This document shows positions 22,918 through 33,395 of a stretch of 64,000 nucleotides of DNA, piece by piece. Within the stretch, counting starts at the first letter, position 1, and the number at the start of each line of letters is the position of its first letter. The DNA lies in the NCBI GenBank assembly GCA_020055645.1, contig CM034546.1, forward strand, positions 19,282,001 to 19,346,000. The letters run 5' to 3'. Under the pieces are notes generated by a model. The model made no database searches and was not told the origin of the DNA. It was given only the letters and a program-made list of their open reading frames with translations. Source of the DNA: Tomocerus qinae (lineage: Eukaryota > Arthropoda > Collembola > Entomobryomorpha > Tomoceridae). The translations under genes and the position numbers were made by a program.

Positions 22918-24318
22918 ACCTTGTTCAAATTTCGGATATACTTTGTATTCTTGTTTAACTTTATATGTTTCATGCTCAGCTTTAACGTTGAGTAAGCATA
23001 TTATTGTTAATGATATAGATGTTGATGATATGGGTTGATTAGCGTGGAGATTGTGCCCGGGTTTACCAAAATAGGGAGCGATGCAACGTAATCGCTGGGA
23101 AGGTATAGGGTCAAAGTTGTCCGAAGAATTACCATGTTGTTAAGACTAAGATGATAGCGAGAAAAATAAATTTATTTTATTGACAGGCATTATGGACTGG
23201 CATAATCAGCAAAGTGCCACTGTACTTACTTGTTTAAAAACGATAAGGTTTGGTCTGTGCTTATGTAGTGTCTATTATGTGAATTAGTATACTCTGTTAT
23301 CTGTGTCTGCTTTGTGTACTGTGTTTATATATCTTCAGTGAGTTTTTTGTAAATTGCCCTACATTTGAGCTGCCTATATTTTGTAATACGTTCTGGTTAT
23401 TGGGACTGACAATTTGTAATTGTAATACGAATATTAAACATAACGCTATGCAATATTATGAAGCGTCATGTTTTATCATTGCACCAAACCTAGGTTATAG
23501 GTTAACCTGTGATATTTCAAATGAGCTGTACTACACGTAGTATTGGTACGATAAACATAATATGTTAGTAGAATGTTAGTGGTATGTAAGTAGCACTTTT
23601 CCAAATAAAATTTTGACCATTAAAACGTGCCTGACTTGATCTCAACATAACCTGGTATATTATGATCTATCAAACATGATACACACTTTGTTCGATGATA
23701 AGCACCTTAGTTATATCAACTTTCAATGTTTTAAAGTTTTTCATCTCCTTCCCCTATCATGGCGTGATTGTGAATTATGCAGTAGTGCCATAAAACATTT
23801 CAGCTTTCTAATGAACTACTTTACTACATTATAAGCTGTATAGAACCAAAGTTATGTTGATTATCAATTATTTTTTTAATTCAAACCCCTCCTCGACTGT
23901 TTTACGAACTTGATATTAATTTTGGTAATAATTTTGGCCTTTATTTTGCGTGCTGTTCTGCTCCGTTCTGTTATAAGAGGTGGACGACATACTATAGATA
24001 AGATAAGTTCAGGGCGCAGGCCACAAAAAGGTGCCCATTGCCAACTCCACGGTATAGGTTACTGTAGAGTTAACCTTCTTTAGTTTGCGTGCACTAAATT
24101 AAACCGATAATCCCATTTCGTTTGAGAGTAATCGTAATTATTCTAATTACGGATGGAACAGACAGACAGATTTGGCTTTCTATTGAAGTGGTCAAAAGTC
24201 CAAACCATTTTTTAATTAGCTACATAATTTGGTCCAGTAAATAGCTGAAACTTTTCAATTAAGAAACTAATAATGAAGTCGCATCGAATTATGTTTTATC
24301 AGGATTTCAAAAATTCTT
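22918..24318. other. Intergenic, no gene seen
   Basis: AT-rich spacer downstream of the HEPN-like/TPR/Sel1/MYND gene. The part near 24130-24220 has a GGAACAGACAGACAGATTTGG stretch like those near many transposon ends, without a defined element. Confidence 0.45.
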
Positions 24319-26826
24319 CTACAAATGCTTCAAGCACACGAGTTCGTGATTGAGAACAGTCTCGTCTAGCGTTAAACACTGTTTAGAACAATAGAAGCAT
24401 CTTTTGCATTTTCGGCATTTAACAGTATTTTTCTCCTTTCCACAATAGCGACAGCGTGTCTTGTCGGTTAGATTTGAATGTAGAAACAGCAAAGAAGTAT
24501 CATCGACGCGAATGGCAGGCTTGCCGTCCAAGGTCAATCGGAAATATGGATTGACAATACTTATTTTACACCCAAATCCCAGAGTCTCCTGTGTTTCTTT
24601 ATTCTGAGGAAAGTTGTAAATGTACAGCCTCTGGGCATCTCCATTGTCATCCTCCGCGATCTGAGCAATTGAAGCAGACTTTCTCAGAACTGCATCTTCA
24701 ATCAGAGAGAGTTTAATGACGAATCCTTCATAAATACGATCTTTGGCTGTATCCATATCTTGGAAGTAGATGGGCTTAAGACCAATTAAATCCAAGGGCG
24801 ATTTTGGTTTCAATTTAGCTGGAATAGCTTCGAAAGTAAACATCTGTCCTAGTTTCATCATAGTTTTAGCACATTGTCGGTGTGATTGAATTATGAATGT
24901 CCGATATGGATCAGAGAGGCCATTTAGTTTCCGAGATGTTGTTGACTCATCACATTGAGTTTGCATGCTAAAATCCTTTTCCAAATTAGGAATGTTGTAA
25001 CTTGGTAAGTCATGAACAATCAAATGCTTTAATGGGCCATTATTGACTTCTTCCAAGAGTTCAAGTTCAAACTCGTCCTCTTTAAACGATTTCTTCATTT
25101 CAGAATCTCCAATTAACAATTTAAACTCGTTCTCAAGGGTTTTTAATTCCAGGCTTCCACTTTTCACTCCAAACAGAAACCAATTTCGTGCGTTTTTATT
25201 GTCGGCCATTTGCAAATATGTTAGTGCTAGATTTTCCATTGCCCTGACAAGTTTTCTCGATGCTGCTAATTTCCAGTATTGAATTGTAGTGTCCAGATTT
25301 GGGAAAACGCCTTTACCGATGTTGTACATTATTGCTATATTGTTAGCAGAAGCATTTGAACCATGCTTGACAGCTCTTGTATACCAATAAAGAGCCTTTT
25401 CGAAATCCTGAGGAACTCCAACACCTTCGTCGTAACAGAGACCCAATTTGTGTTCGGATTCCATTACACCAATGTTAGGGACTTTCATTCCCATGAAATC
25501 TATTGATATATCTTGGGACGCTGCTTGCTTTAAAAGTCTTATTCCTTCAGCTATATCAAGTCTGACTCCTTTGCCTTCCATTGTCATTTGGGCCAAATTG
25601 TACATTCCTTCTGCATCGCCTTTTAATGCAGCTTTGGCGTAGAATTTTGCAGCTAACTCATAATTTTGTGTTACATTTCTTCCAATTCTATAATTATGCC
25701 CTTCGCCACAGAACCCAATCGGGTGGCCCATCTGCGAATGTAATTTGATAGACTCCTGCAAATCTTTAGCATTCATGGAAAACTTTAAACCTTCTTTAGT
25801 TTTCTCATCAGTTTCGTTAAAGGCTTCCTCATGGCTCATTGGATCTAGATGTTCTTTTCTTTTTAATTTTCCCAGGATCAGACGACAATGATCTCGCTCT
25901 TCTGTGACCTTGGCAATGTCAGATTCGGGAGGTTTCCAAAACAAAGCTAAATCAAAATTTTTCAAAGCCTTATCATAATTCTCTGTTAATTTATAGGCTG
26001 CCCCAAGTCGAAAATAACCTTTCCACCAAGTCGGTCTTAGATGAATCGCCCCTTTAGCATCTTCCTTAGCGCTTTCAAAATCATGTAATTGCAAATACGC
26101 AATTGATCTATTAGAATACAGAACCGCCAAATCTTCTGAAGGTATCCCTGTTTGCTGAATCGCTTCAGAATACAATTCCATTGCTGTAAAAAAGTTTCTC
26201 TCGCCGTAAATTTTGTTTCCTTTGGCTTTCAATTGCTTCGATTTCTCAGTATTTTCGTGATTTATGTATTTGTCATGCTTACTCCTCTTATCTTCCTGAA
26301 GTGGAGCAATTTTGGCTGCATCTAGTTCAGATTTAGACAACCCGAAAGACAGTAATACAACTGAAACGGATTTCCACATTTCTTCGAACTTTTCAGGGCC
26401 TATTTCAACAGTTCCTGAGTGGGCTAATTTGTTGCGAATATCCTTCAAGGTGTCAAAATATTTATTTCTCTTTGAACGGTTGATGGTTTTATTGTTAAGT
26501 AAAATTAAATCTTCTTCTCCATTTGCGTCAAGGGCTTTAATCGCCTGTATCAAAAGTGGCAAATCCCACTCCGCAATATTGCCAGACATCAAAATTTTCT
26601 TTTGTATCTTCTGGGACTCTTTGTAAACACTTTTTCCGTAGCCACTAATGAAGTCCGATCCATCGTCCTCTCTATTTCCCCACTCAGTTCTGTTTATTAA
26701 TTTCCATTTATTTGTAAACATACCCCGGAGAATAGAAAGAGCATTCTTATTGATTAGGAGCATCAATCTCATATAGTTTTCTTGCGATAAGGAAACAGCG
26801 GATTTCTTAGAGTCAATTCGGTCCAT
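24319..26826 (-). CDS. Intronless HEPN-like/TPR/Sel1/MYND-finger protein, 835 residues
   Basis: A single uninterrupted frame. Residues about 20-175 resemble a DZIP3/TTC-type HEPN domain (WDLPLLIQAIKALD, then DIRNKLAHSG, the R-x4-6-H motif). Residues about 195-310 form three TPR units (KAKGNKIYGERNFFTAMELY, AVLYSNRSIAYLQL, GYFRLGAAYK), a helical adaptor often binding chaperone tails. Residues about 380-560 carry Sel1-like repeats (AEGMYNLAQMTMEGKGV, HKLGLCYDEGVGVPQD). The last 44 residues are a MYND zinc finger (CRYCGKEKN..CRKC..CFYCSKQC..H..C) with all zinc ligands. No SET domain is present, so it is not a SMYD methyltransferase. Likely an intracellular adaptor; partner unknown. The ATG at 26826 lies 26 nt after a good predicted start site. 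Lack of introns, unlike its neighbours, suggests a retrocopy or an intron-poor family; the frame is intact. Confidence 0.9.
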   Translation of the reverse strand: MDRIDSKKSAVSLSQENYMRLMLLINKNALSILRGMFTNKWKLINRTEWGNREDDGSDFISGYGKSVYKESQKIQKKILMSGNIAEWDLPLLIQAIKALDANGEEDLILLNNKTINRSKRNKYFDTLKDIRNKLAHSGTVEIGPEKFEEMWKSVSVVLLSFGLSKSELDAAKIAPLQEDKRSKHDKYINHENTEKSKQLKAKGNKIYGERNFFTAMELYSEAIQQTGIPSEDLAVLYSNRSIAYLQLHDFESAKEDAKGAIHLRPTWWKGYFRLGAAYKLTENYDKALKNFDLALFWKPPESDIAKVTEERDHCRLILGKLKRKEHLDPMSHEEAFNETDEKTKEGLKFSMNAKDLQESIKLHSQMGHPIGFCGEGHNYRIGRNVTQNYELAAKFYAKAALKGDAEGMYNLAQMTMEGKGVRLDIAEGIRLLKQAASQDISIDFMGMKVPNIGVMESEHKLGLCYDEGVGVPQDFEKALYWYTRAVKHGSNASANNIAIMYNIGKGVFPNLDTTIQYWKLAASRKLVRAMENLALTYLQMADNKNARNWFLFGVKSGSLELKTLENEFKLLIGDSEMKKSFKEDEFELELLEEVNNGPLKHLIVHDLPSYNIPNLEKDFSMQTQCDESTTSRKLNGLSDPYRTFIIQSHRQCAKTMMKLGQMFTFEAIPAKLKPKSPLDLIGLKPIYFQDMDTAKDRIYEGFVIKLSLIEDAVLRKSASIAQIAEDDNGDAQRLYIYNFPQNKETQETLGFGCKISIVNPYFRLTLDGKPAIRVDDTSLLFLHSNLTDKTRCRYCGKEKNTVKCRKCKRCFYCSKQCLTLDETVLNHELVCLKHL

Positions 26827-26848
26827 ATTCTTGCTCTCTCACGTTGAT

Positions 26849-26881
26849 GGCTGAAAAATAGCAACAAACGAAGACTTTATA
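26849..26881 (-). promoter_or_regulatory. TATA/Inr core promoter of the MYND-finger gene
   Basis: TATAAAGT (26881-26874) is followed by TCAGCC with its A at 26852, 29 nt from the first T of the TATA box, the canonical spacing. It predicts a 5' UTR of about 26 nt. Confidence 0.6.
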
Positions 26882-26884
26882 CTT

Positions 26885-27277
26885 TTTATTTTACTATAGA
26901 TACTGCGAATAATTATTTTTAATGCACTTGATAGGGGTATTGATTATTAGAGCCACACTACCACTCACATCGCGAAGGCTTACTTCTATTTTCGTTTTAG
27001 TAAGATTTTAATTTTGATATCTGTTAAAAAGGCCAACAGCTGTCCATTCCAATATAGCAAGCGTTTCTGATATCACCTATATTAATAAAATTTACATTGC
27101 ATTAGGCCATTTATAATTTCGTGTAAGCAATTGAAAATAGAATAAACTTAGTAAAGAGTAAAGCATAATAGTAAAGATTTAAATATTAAAATTAGCAAAG
27201 TTCCTCTCCAGATGTGCTGTCCATTTTATTTAACCTACGACAAAGTGATGAAGCTACAAGCTGATCAAAAAATCTGC
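26885..27277. other. Intergenic, no gene seen
   Basis: AT-rich spacer between the MYND-gene promoter and the LTR element. Confidence 0.5.
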
Positions 27278-27281
27278 GTAT

Positions 27282-28008
27282 TGTGAGGGTCGGTCTTAAT
27301 TGGCCTTTTAAATATATTCTTTTTGACCGAAGGTAGATTCTGCCTCTTCTGTTCGGTTATTTATGTGTTTTTTTTGAGAATGAATTTTGGATGTTATTTC
27401 GTGCAGTTTTAGTCTTTATTACTTTCAGAGTTTAGAATGTGATTGTTTGTGTTGTGCGTCTCGACTTGGTTCTTCTAGCTCCGCTCCCGACCGACTGCCT
27501 ATCAGGTCAGTTTTACTGGTTGTTCCTCCTTGGTTCTCCGTTGTCTGTCGTGGCTCTCCGTTATCTTCCTGCTGGTTCTCCGCTGGTCCTCCGTTATCCC
27601 TGATGTGTTCGCTGGTTCTCTTGTCGCCCCGTGTCTGGATTATTGTGTGTCTCGAGTGCCTAGTCTCCTGTTCTCTCGTGTCCTGTATCGGGTGTCTGGT
27701 CGTTGTCGTCTCTCAGTGTCCCTCTTCTCTGTTCTCTGTCGTCAGTCCTCTGTCGTTGTTCTTCTTATGACGGGCCCCTTATATACCCGTAGCCGACGCC
27801 TTTTCTAGATGTTTGTACCCTTTTCTCATTGGCTGTCTTGCTTTAACCATCTCCGGCCAGCGCCCGTCCTGTTTATTCTATAGGATGTGGGTACCGCAAT
27901 ATCCTGATGTGTCATGTGTGTGTTTCACATAATTGTTATTTTCTAACAATAATTATTTCTAAGTAATGTGATAATGACTAATTGCTTATTCAGCCCATGG
28001 TCATCACA
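27282..28008 (-). repeat. 3' LTR (by minus-strand orientation)
   Basis: 727 bp, TG..CA. TATATAAG at 27785-27778 and AATAAA at 27420-27415 on the minus strand. Plus-strand ORFs inside it are not genes. Confidence 0.9.
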
Positions 28009-28024
28009 CTACCCCTTCTTATTC
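28009..28024 (-). promoter_or_regulatory. Polypurine tract of the LTR element
   Basis: GAATAAGAAGGGGTAG on the minus strand, directly before the LTR that begins TGTGATG. Confidence 0.75.
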
Positions 28025-28920
28025 TGAATTTTCAACTACAGGGGAAAATTAAGATTAAAGAAATGACCATGGGCCCTAACTTAGGCCACTTGATGATAAA
28101 TTGAACAGAGTAACAAGTATTGAGGTAAACAATGGTTAAAAGTAAACGTGGTACAAAAATCGGACTACCCCCAATTCTGGCTATGGGTCCAGGAAAACCT
28201 TATCTACAAACATAAATGATGAAGGAACAAAAACCTGGCCGGGTGTCCGGATATAAATCCTAACTTAATTGACATGTTTGACTATGAACAGTAAAAGAAG
28301 GTAATTCTTACAAATGGGGGTGAAATAAAGATTACAAGTATGTTCGAATTATAACATCTTAGATCCATAACAGTTCTGGTGGTGGTATTAACGCTGTCTT
28401 CCTCTGGTATTGCATCGTGGTGGCTATGGAGTTGATGAGTGTCCATTGTGGGCTAGCGTCCTCGGATATTTTGAGGTGTTGTAAGAGGTGAAGATGCCTG
28501 AAGAGAAAGTTAGATAAAGGAGAGTGCATTAATCGGAGTTCGTGAATATAACATGGCAAGGCATAACAATAATAATATGACTCATGTTGGTAGTTTCTCA
28601 TTTCACTATCTAAGCTGCCATATCTATCTATCAACTGCTCTATGTTTTGGTGGATATCGGAGAACGGGTACCCGGAATCTGAAAAAGAAAGGGAGTCTCA
28701 AGGTTTTTCATTAAAAGCTAAATGTTTAAGCGGTTTGTTTTGTTACTTTGTAAGAGCTTCCCCAAGCGTTTGTTGAGCATTTGCGCTGAAGCGATAGCTT
28801 CTTAGTTATGCTTTTAGGCTGCAAGCCGCTAGGCGGTAATTAGCAATAAGCAATAAGTTAGTTTGGTTTAATGTATAGATATCGGTTTCAAGCATTGTAT
28901 TATTTTTGGCGTATCGCCGA

Positions 28921-29402
28921 ATTCACAGAGCAGCTGCTCTGGTCTTCGCAATCTTTATTGACGGTGCACGTCTTAGTCGGAGTCACAGAGCGGTTGCCCT
29001 GGTCTTCGCAATCTTTATTGACGGTGCACGTCTTAGTCGGAGTCACAGAGCGGTTGCCCTGGTCTTCGCAATCTTTATTGACGGTGCACGTCTTAGTCGG
29101 AGTCACAGAGCGGTTGCCCTGGTCTTCGCAATCTTTATTGACGGTGCACGTCTTAGTCGGAGTCACAGAGCGGTTGCCCTGGTCTTCGCAATCTTTATTG
29201 ACGGTGCACGTCTTAGTCGGAGTCATCTGAGCGGTTGCCCTGGTCTTCGCAATCTTTATTGACGGTGCACGTCTTAGTCGGAGTCACAGAGCGGTTGCCC
29301 TGGTCTTCGCAATCTTTATTGACGGTGCACGTCTTAGTCGGAGTCACCAGAGCGGTTGCCCTGGTCTTCGCAATCTTTATTGACGGTGCACGTCTTAGTC
29401 GG
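28921..29402. repeat. 60-bp tandem array, eight copies, inside LTR element
   Basis: Units of 60-61 bp containing GCGGTTGCCCTGGTCTTCGC and TTGACGGTGCACGTCTTAG are virtually identical. The first copy is slightly diverged and two copies have a one-base insertion. The array produces false ORFs on both strands. It lies about 0.9 kb upstream of the cargo gene in the cargo's own orientation. Confidence 0.95.
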
Positions 29403-30259
29403 TCATCGAAGTGCAATATTTTAAGACGCTGCTCGTCGTATCAACAAAGTTTGACTTTTCGTATAAGCATGGTTGTAATAAATATGTAATTATTAATTTA
29501 TTCACTTATCTTAACCAAGTGGATGTACCATACACATGTTGGCGGTGTCACCACATTCGGCCGATATCCAACCAATTATTCAAGTCTCTATGAACTTAAG
29601 GAAGGAAATCTTACTGCTTTTCTAGTATGTTATTAAGCTTTGGTTTAAAGTGGTGATTTCTAATCAAGAAGAAACCATTGTCCTGGGTGTCTCTCAAGTG
29701 AGTACGGCTTTATAAGCTAATCAATTCGTTTCCGTTCCCTCTGTATAGTTAGCGAAATTGCTAGTCTGTCTTATCTTAAGTTACAGCCGGGACAAATTCT
29801 AAGAATCCCATTCCCTACGAAAAGTTTATCGCATGATTATGAGTTGAGTAAATTATTGAGTTACATGTATTTTCATAAACCTGTGCACAGTCCTCTTTCT
29901 GTGGAATTTTATGAAAATTGTCAATGACAAAATGCGATAATTTTCACTAAAGAGCTTGTTAACTAAATATGCGCTTTATTTTTAAGTTATTGTTGTTTGG
30001 TCTTATGCGTGAGAGGATTAATTGTAATATTCTTCGACGTAATTTTCTGGTCATTTTCTGGCGTTCGTTTTATGCGCAAAACTGTTTTCTACATCATAGA
30101 GGTAATTGATTTATAAAAGATTTTATTTATCATTGAGTCAAGGAATGTTATCCTAAAAAGGTTTATGTACTAAATCCTTGTAATTCTTCTAGATTGGTTG
30201 TTTGCCTTGGTGGTTACATTTCTGGTTGAATAAGGAAGTACTCTCTGCAGTCATAGATA

Positions 30260-32210
30260 ATGGTAAGTGAAACATAAATTTTCAGTTACGCTTATAATTG
30301 CCTTTATCAGTGTTATGTTTCTTTAAAAATTTTCCCTTTTCCTTTTTATTTTACTGTAGAATTCAAGGAGCGAATTATCGCGTACTCTGGTGGGTGGGGT
30401 TTGGCATGTGAAGCCCTCTACGGAAGATTTGCGAGACCTCACTCGCTTATCACGCCAGCTGGAGGAGCTGAATGGAGATGGCCCTGGGTTCTGCGTATTG
30501 GAAATCGCTTCACAATCTGGCGTCTTTCCAGAGGCATGTCCTTCCGGTCTGCAGATACCGGTTAGTTGTAATTATGTAAAAAGGTATAACGATTGTAATA
30601 TTGTGGTCACCGAACTAAAGAACGAGGTAACCAGCTATGAGGATTTGTCTATAATTTCCTCAAGAGTAAACAGGGTAGTTCCTGATACTAATCCTAATGT
30701 TTATCGCTTTCTAAATGGGGAGACAGTTTGTTATCGTTCGTTTGCCCTCTACTAGTAAGACCGTGGCTATCCCAGCCGATTATTTAGAGGTTCAATGCCC
30801 TAATACAATAAATTCTGTTCGGGGAACCGGTCATTCTAATATCTCCTATTATTCTTTGGTTAAGGGGGCTCCTAGAGTTTTTAAGACTATAGCCCGAAGG
30901 GATGTACCGGTTCTCGAACGTTTTGCACTGGACCATTTACCCATTGCTGATAATGTATGCTCCAACCCTCTCTCCCATGAGGGGTTGGTTCTTGCAGGAT
31001 CCTTATTTTCTGAGGCAAACGTGGCCGTTTATACTGCCCGTTTGGATATGAAAAGTGTGATAGTAACTTTCCCAGGAAATTATGTCTGGGGTTCCAGTGA
31101 AGGTATGAACATGACGGCACGAAGGATGTCCCGTCTGTTCTATTTATCGCTCTAATTTTTACTGGTAATTTCTGCTCGTGTCGTCACCCTGATGACATTC
31201 TAAGTAGTAAAGTCGATGAGAGGTTGGACTCCCTGAATACAACTCTCAAGCCGTCGTGGCACTTGTGGCAGACCTTACGGTCTATTGGAAATCCCTTAGC
31301 CCTGAGGCAGGTGGATCCAATGGTTACTAAGATGAAAAATGGTTTCAAAGATTTTGAAACTATTCGTTGACTTGTTGGATTCACTGGCTTTGGAATGGGA
31401 GAAGGAGCTGCCCAGAAGCAGCTGTGTCTCCGTTCTATTTGAGCCGGTGACTCCCGAAATCCGGGCTGTTTCGCCAAGTGAACCTGTGGCTTCGACTTCT
31501 ACAGCCCTACATATAAATTCACGGCCTGTTTCGAGTACAACAGACGTAATACCACACTGTTCTGTACTCGAGGTGGCTGGCGAAGTATCCCAGGAAAACG
31601 AGATGCAAACGCTTGCCAGTGAGGATTCAGAGATACCTCTGATGAGGAATATGTCCCCAGCAATTTGGGGTCCTCCTCTGAGAGTGAGGAGGAGTCAGAA
31701 GTGGGGGTGTGCAGGCCTCCTCCGGAGAGGGTAAGGTTGAATACGCGAGCGGATTGCTCTCTCTGCGGCCTACGTATGATAGCCCGAAACCTAAAGCGTC
31801 ACCGTATGAGTGGCAATTGTAAGCCGCTCCGGGTGCCTGTAGTTAGGTTGCAGAGAGTAGCTGTTCCCGTCGCGAGGAGTGTGGATGCTGTGTCTCCACA
31901 ATCGGCATTAGATGCTTCCTCAGCTCCGCCGGTGGTCGGAGTAGAGGAGGGTCCTATTGAAGTTAACTCCCTAAATGTTGGAGACGTTTCTCCCAGTTTA
32001 ATGGCTGTGTTGGCAGACGAATTGCTTCAACAGCCGGTTTCTCCCTTTCCTAGTGAGGCTAGCGGATCCCAATGGGGACTGTTAGGGCCCTCCAGATTGG
32101 AGGCTTCCCCTGAGGGTCAATGGTCTGACCCGGGAGAAGTAGTGAACCCTGCTGACGATAACCTATTGTCTTCCGTGATTTTGTCTGCGTTAAATGATTT
32201 GATGGAATAA
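30260..32210 (+). pseudogene. Antisense cargo gene of the LTR element, product unrecognised, several frameshifts
   Basis: This plus-strand, visibly GC-richer segment has protein-like reading that moves between two frames. Main frames are 30360-30755, 30715-31155, about 31152-31370, 31339-31734 and 31665-32210. Changes of frame fall near a G-run at about 30715, near 31150, near 31360 and near 31640, so this copy looks broken by small indels; undetected introns are the alternative. A candidate start ATG at 30260-30262 is followed at once by GTAAGT, and a TTTACTGTAG acceptor ends at 30359. That 97-bp intron would join the ATG in phase to the first frame. The last part has an acidic/serine run (SSSESEEESE) and a zinc-finger-like CSLCGLRMIARNLKRHRMSGNC... 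pattern (C-x2-C-H-C). I do not recognise the product. It is antisense to the retroelement RNA, which would explain why an intron survived. Confidence 0.6.
30263..30359 (+). other. Candidate intron in the antisense cargo gene
   Basis: GTAAGT at 30263 right after an ATG and a pyrimidine-rich TTTTACTGTAG ending at 30359. Removal joins the ATG in frame to the first cargo frame (next codons read NSRSEL). Confidence 0.55.
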
Positions 32211-32650
32211 GGTTTTACTCTAAAAATTGTTTACGTCTGAAATTAATATACCATAACTGTTTTACTAATGATTATGTTGTAATGAGGTTATGTACGTTTA
32301 TCAATGAGTTTTGTACCTTGTTATAAATGATCACCCTACCATGAGTCATGAAAATAAATAAATCGAATGTTTTAAAAAGACTTAGCTTTGGTGTTGTAGT
32401 ATTCTTATTTGGTTTACTGTTTGCAGGCTTCCATAATTGCGGAGTGAGTTTCATAAGTTGCTCCATAATCATATTATCGTTGTCACTGATTGTTATTGTT
32501 TCACATTCATGTCGGAGTTCATAATGGTCACTTTTCAAAGTTGGTTCACTTAGTCACTGAAAATGTTCGAAATATCAGGGGAATTTTGTGACACGAATGT
32601 GTCCCCCTCCCTACTAGGGAAGAAAAAGAAACACGGTCAACCGAAGAAAA

Positions 32651-32668
32651 GGCTCCGAGTCCGCGCCA
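32651..32668 (-). promoter_or_regulatory. Primer binding site of the LTR element
   Basis: TGGCGCGGACTCGGAGCC on the minus strand, immediately inside the 5' LTR. It begins TGG as expected for pairing with a tRNA 3' CCA end. The tRNA was not identified. Confidence 0.8.
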
Positions 32669-33395
32669 TGTGAGGGTCGGTCTTAATTGGCCTTTAAAAT
32701 ATATTCTTTTTGACCGAAGGTAGATTCTGCCTCTTCTGTTCGGTTATTTATGTGTTTTAAATGAGAATGAATTTTGGATGTTATTTCGTGCAGTTTTAGT
32801 CTTTATTACTTTCAGAGTTTAGAATGTGATTGTTTGTGTTGTGCGTCTCGACTTGGTTCTTCTAGCTCCGCTCCCGACCGACTGCCTATCAGGTCAGTTT
32901 TACTGGTTGTTCCTCCTTGGTTCTCCGTTGTCTGTCGTGGCTCTCCGTTATCTTCCTGCTGGTTCTCCGCTGGTCCTCCGTTATCCCTGATGTGTTCGCT
33001 GGTTCTCTTGTCGCCCCGTGTCTGGATTATTGTGTGTCTCGAGTGCCTAGTCTCCTGTTCTCTCGTGTCCTGTATCGGGTGTCTGGTCGTTGTCGTCTCT
33101 CAGTGTCCCTCTTCTCTGTTCTCTGTCGTCAGTCCTCTGTCGTTGTTCTTCTTATGACGGGCCCCTTATATACCCGTAGCCGACGCCTTTTCTAGATGTT
33201 TGTACCCTTTTCTCATTGGCTGTCTTGCTTTAACCATCTCCGGCCAGCGCCCGTCCTGTTTATTCTATAGGATGTGGGTACCGCAATATCCTGATGTGTC
33301 ATGTGTGTGTTTCACATAATTGTTATTTTCTAACAATAATTATTTCTAAGTAATGTGATAATGACTAATTGCTTATTCAGCCCATGGTCATCACA
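32669..33395 (-). repeat. 5' LTR (by minus-strand orientation)
   Basis: 727 bp, about four substitutions from the other LTR (one in TTTAAAATAT near 32694-32702 and three in the GTGTTTTAAATGAG stretch near 32760). TATATAAG at 33172-33165 is the likely promoter and AATAAA at 32807-32802 the poly(A) signal. Confidence 0.9.

Larger units (their letters stand above)
27282..33395 (-). mobile_element. Complete non-autonomous LTR retroelement carrying antisense cargo
   Basis: Two 727-bp direct repeats (27282-28008 and 32669-33395) start TG and end CA and differ at about four positions. The 4-bp GTAT repeats outside (27278-27281, 33396-33399) are the target duplication. Orientation is minus. TGGCGCGGACTCGGAGCC (32668-32651) abuts the LTR as a tRNA primer site, AAGAAGGGGTAG (28020-28009) abuts the other LTR as a polypurine tract, and each LTR carries TATATAAG and later AATAAA on the minus strand. 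No gag, protease, RT or integrase frame exists in the 4660-bp interior on either strand. The interior instead holds a plus-strand broken gene (30260-32210) and a 60-bp tandem array (28921-29402). Such an element needs proteins from a relative to move. The low LTR divergence indicates recent insertion. Confidence 0.9.

Noticed and set aside
25043..26626. Plus-strand ORFs of 64-104 codons
   Set aside because: Antisense shadows of the MYND-finger gene coding sequence.
27387..27808. Two plus-strand ORFs (127 and 92 codons), repeated at 32774-33195
   Set aside because: They lie inside the two LTRs, opposite to the LTR promoter orientation, and are identical because the LTRs are; low-complexity pyrimidine-rich sequence explains the open frames.
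28871..29416. 60-bp repeats as a CRISPR array
   Set aside because: There are no spacers between repeats, and the context is a eukaryotic retroelement.
28871..29489. Several overlapping ORFs of 67-119 codons
   Set aside because: Product of the 60-bp tandem array in the LTR element.
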